Assembly (NCBI GenBank): GCA_002711965.1
Contig: PASM01000033.1
Location: 1 to 14,225, forward strand
Reading direction: 5' to 3'
From: Chloroflexota bacterium
GTDB taxonomy: Bacteria > Chloroflexota > Dehalococcoidia > UBA1151 > TMED-70
DNA: 14,225 nucleotides
In this document: positions 13,741-14,225 of the stretch, one piece after another
Layout: the number at the start of each line of letters is the position of its first letter
Position numbering within the stretch: position 1 is the first letter of the stretch
The notes under the pieces: generated by a model
Told to the model about the DNA's origin: nothing
Seen by the model: the letters and a program-made list of their open reading frames with translations, nothing else
The model's database searches: none
Translations under genes and position numbers: made by a program

Positions 13741-13796
13741 TATTCTTAAGAAAATACTTCATAGAAATGTTTATGTAAATAAATGAATTAAGAATA
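13741..13796. repeat. Long-spaced inverted repeat between tRNA-Ile and the operon
   Basis: TATTCTTAA (13741-13749) and TTAAGAATA (13788-13796) are perfect 9-bp inverted copies 38 bases apart. They fill most of the gap after tRNA-Ile. The stem is nearly all A/U with no T-run, so it is not a standard terminator. It could be a processing or regulatory structure. Confidence 0.3.
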
Positions 13797-13799
13797 GAA

Positions 13800-13876
13800 T
13801 GGTGGGCCCGGGATGACTCGAACATCCGACCTCTACTTTATCAGAGTAGCGCTCTAACCGACTGAGCTACGGGCCC
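13800..13876 (-). tRNA. tRNA-Ile (anticodon GAT), CCA encoded
   Basis: On the minus strand the 77-base gene runs from GGGCCCG at 13876 to CGGGCCC, discriminator A and an encoded CCA ending at 13800. The acceptor stem pairs over all seven positions. The anticodon stem-loop reads CTACT-CTGATAA-AGTAG, giving anticodon GAT. The D arm has AGCTCAGTCGGTTAGAGC and the T arm has GTTCGAGTC. It lies 286 bases after the 16S 3' end on the same strand, the usual place of tRNA-Ile in a bacterial rRNA spacer. Confidence 0.97.

Positions 13877-14225
<349 letters not shown>

Overview
This is a strongly AT-rich bacterial chromosome segment, densely packed with housekeeping genes and with no sign of phage, transposons or CRISPR. 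The 16S rRNA 3' end, a 16S-tRNA-Ile unit with no 23S gene next to it, and an R3H/Ycf45-type ATPase directly before thymidylate kinase all fit Chloroflexota, class Dehalococcoidia. The low GC would suit a marine SAR202-like lineage. That assignment is inference from gene content and remembered relatives; a 16S or marker-gene placement would decide it.

Layout, left to right. (1) 1-705, minus: the N-terminal 235 codons of a ketopantoate reductase-family oxidoreductase, cut by the window edge. (2) 781-3818, plus: RNase PH, enolase and type I glyceraldehyde-3-phosphate dehydrogenase (GAPDH), closely spaced. (3) 3822-5418, plus: a recognisable promoter, a leader hairpin, then pdxS-pdxT, the two subunits of PLP synthase. 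(4) 5458-7808, plus: the R3H-domain AAA ATPase overlapping thymidylate kinase. (5) 7801-8891: a NUDIX hydrolase (minus) and an AlkA-type DNA glycosylase (plus), diverging from a short AT-rich gap. (6) 8881-11028: an MFS exporter (minus) and an EamA/DMT transporter (plus), also divergent. (7) 11029-11299: an intergenic stretch with two tiny hydrophobic ORFs of doubtful status. (8) 13714-11300, minus: a four-gene operon of a putative ADP-ribosyltransferase-fold protein, a DinB-like protein, an ICMT/PEMT-type methyltransferase and an RraA-like protein. (9) 14225-13800, minus: the 3' end of 16S rRNA, a spacer, and tRNA-Ile(GAT) with an encoded CCA end.

Functional links: enolase, GAPDH and PdxST sit together, and glyceraldehyde 3-phosphate is a substrate of both GAPDH and PdxS. 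The GAPDH has residues pointing to NADP(H) use. Thymidylate kinase, the NUDIX hydrolase and the glycosylase are nucleotide- or DNA-upkeep functions.

The observations most worth a second look are: the ADP-ribosyltransferase-like protein (R163, S171-W-T-T, E216-x-E218) heading the operon downstream of 16S-tRNA-Ile; the rRNA operon with no 23S gene; the changed cofactor-site residues of GAPDH; a Phe in place of the near-invariant Asp beside the catalytic Glu of enolase; and a split in gene starts, where most operon-leading genes look leaderless while several internal genes have good Shine-Dalgarno sites. No obviously new multi-gene defence or biosynthetic system was seen.
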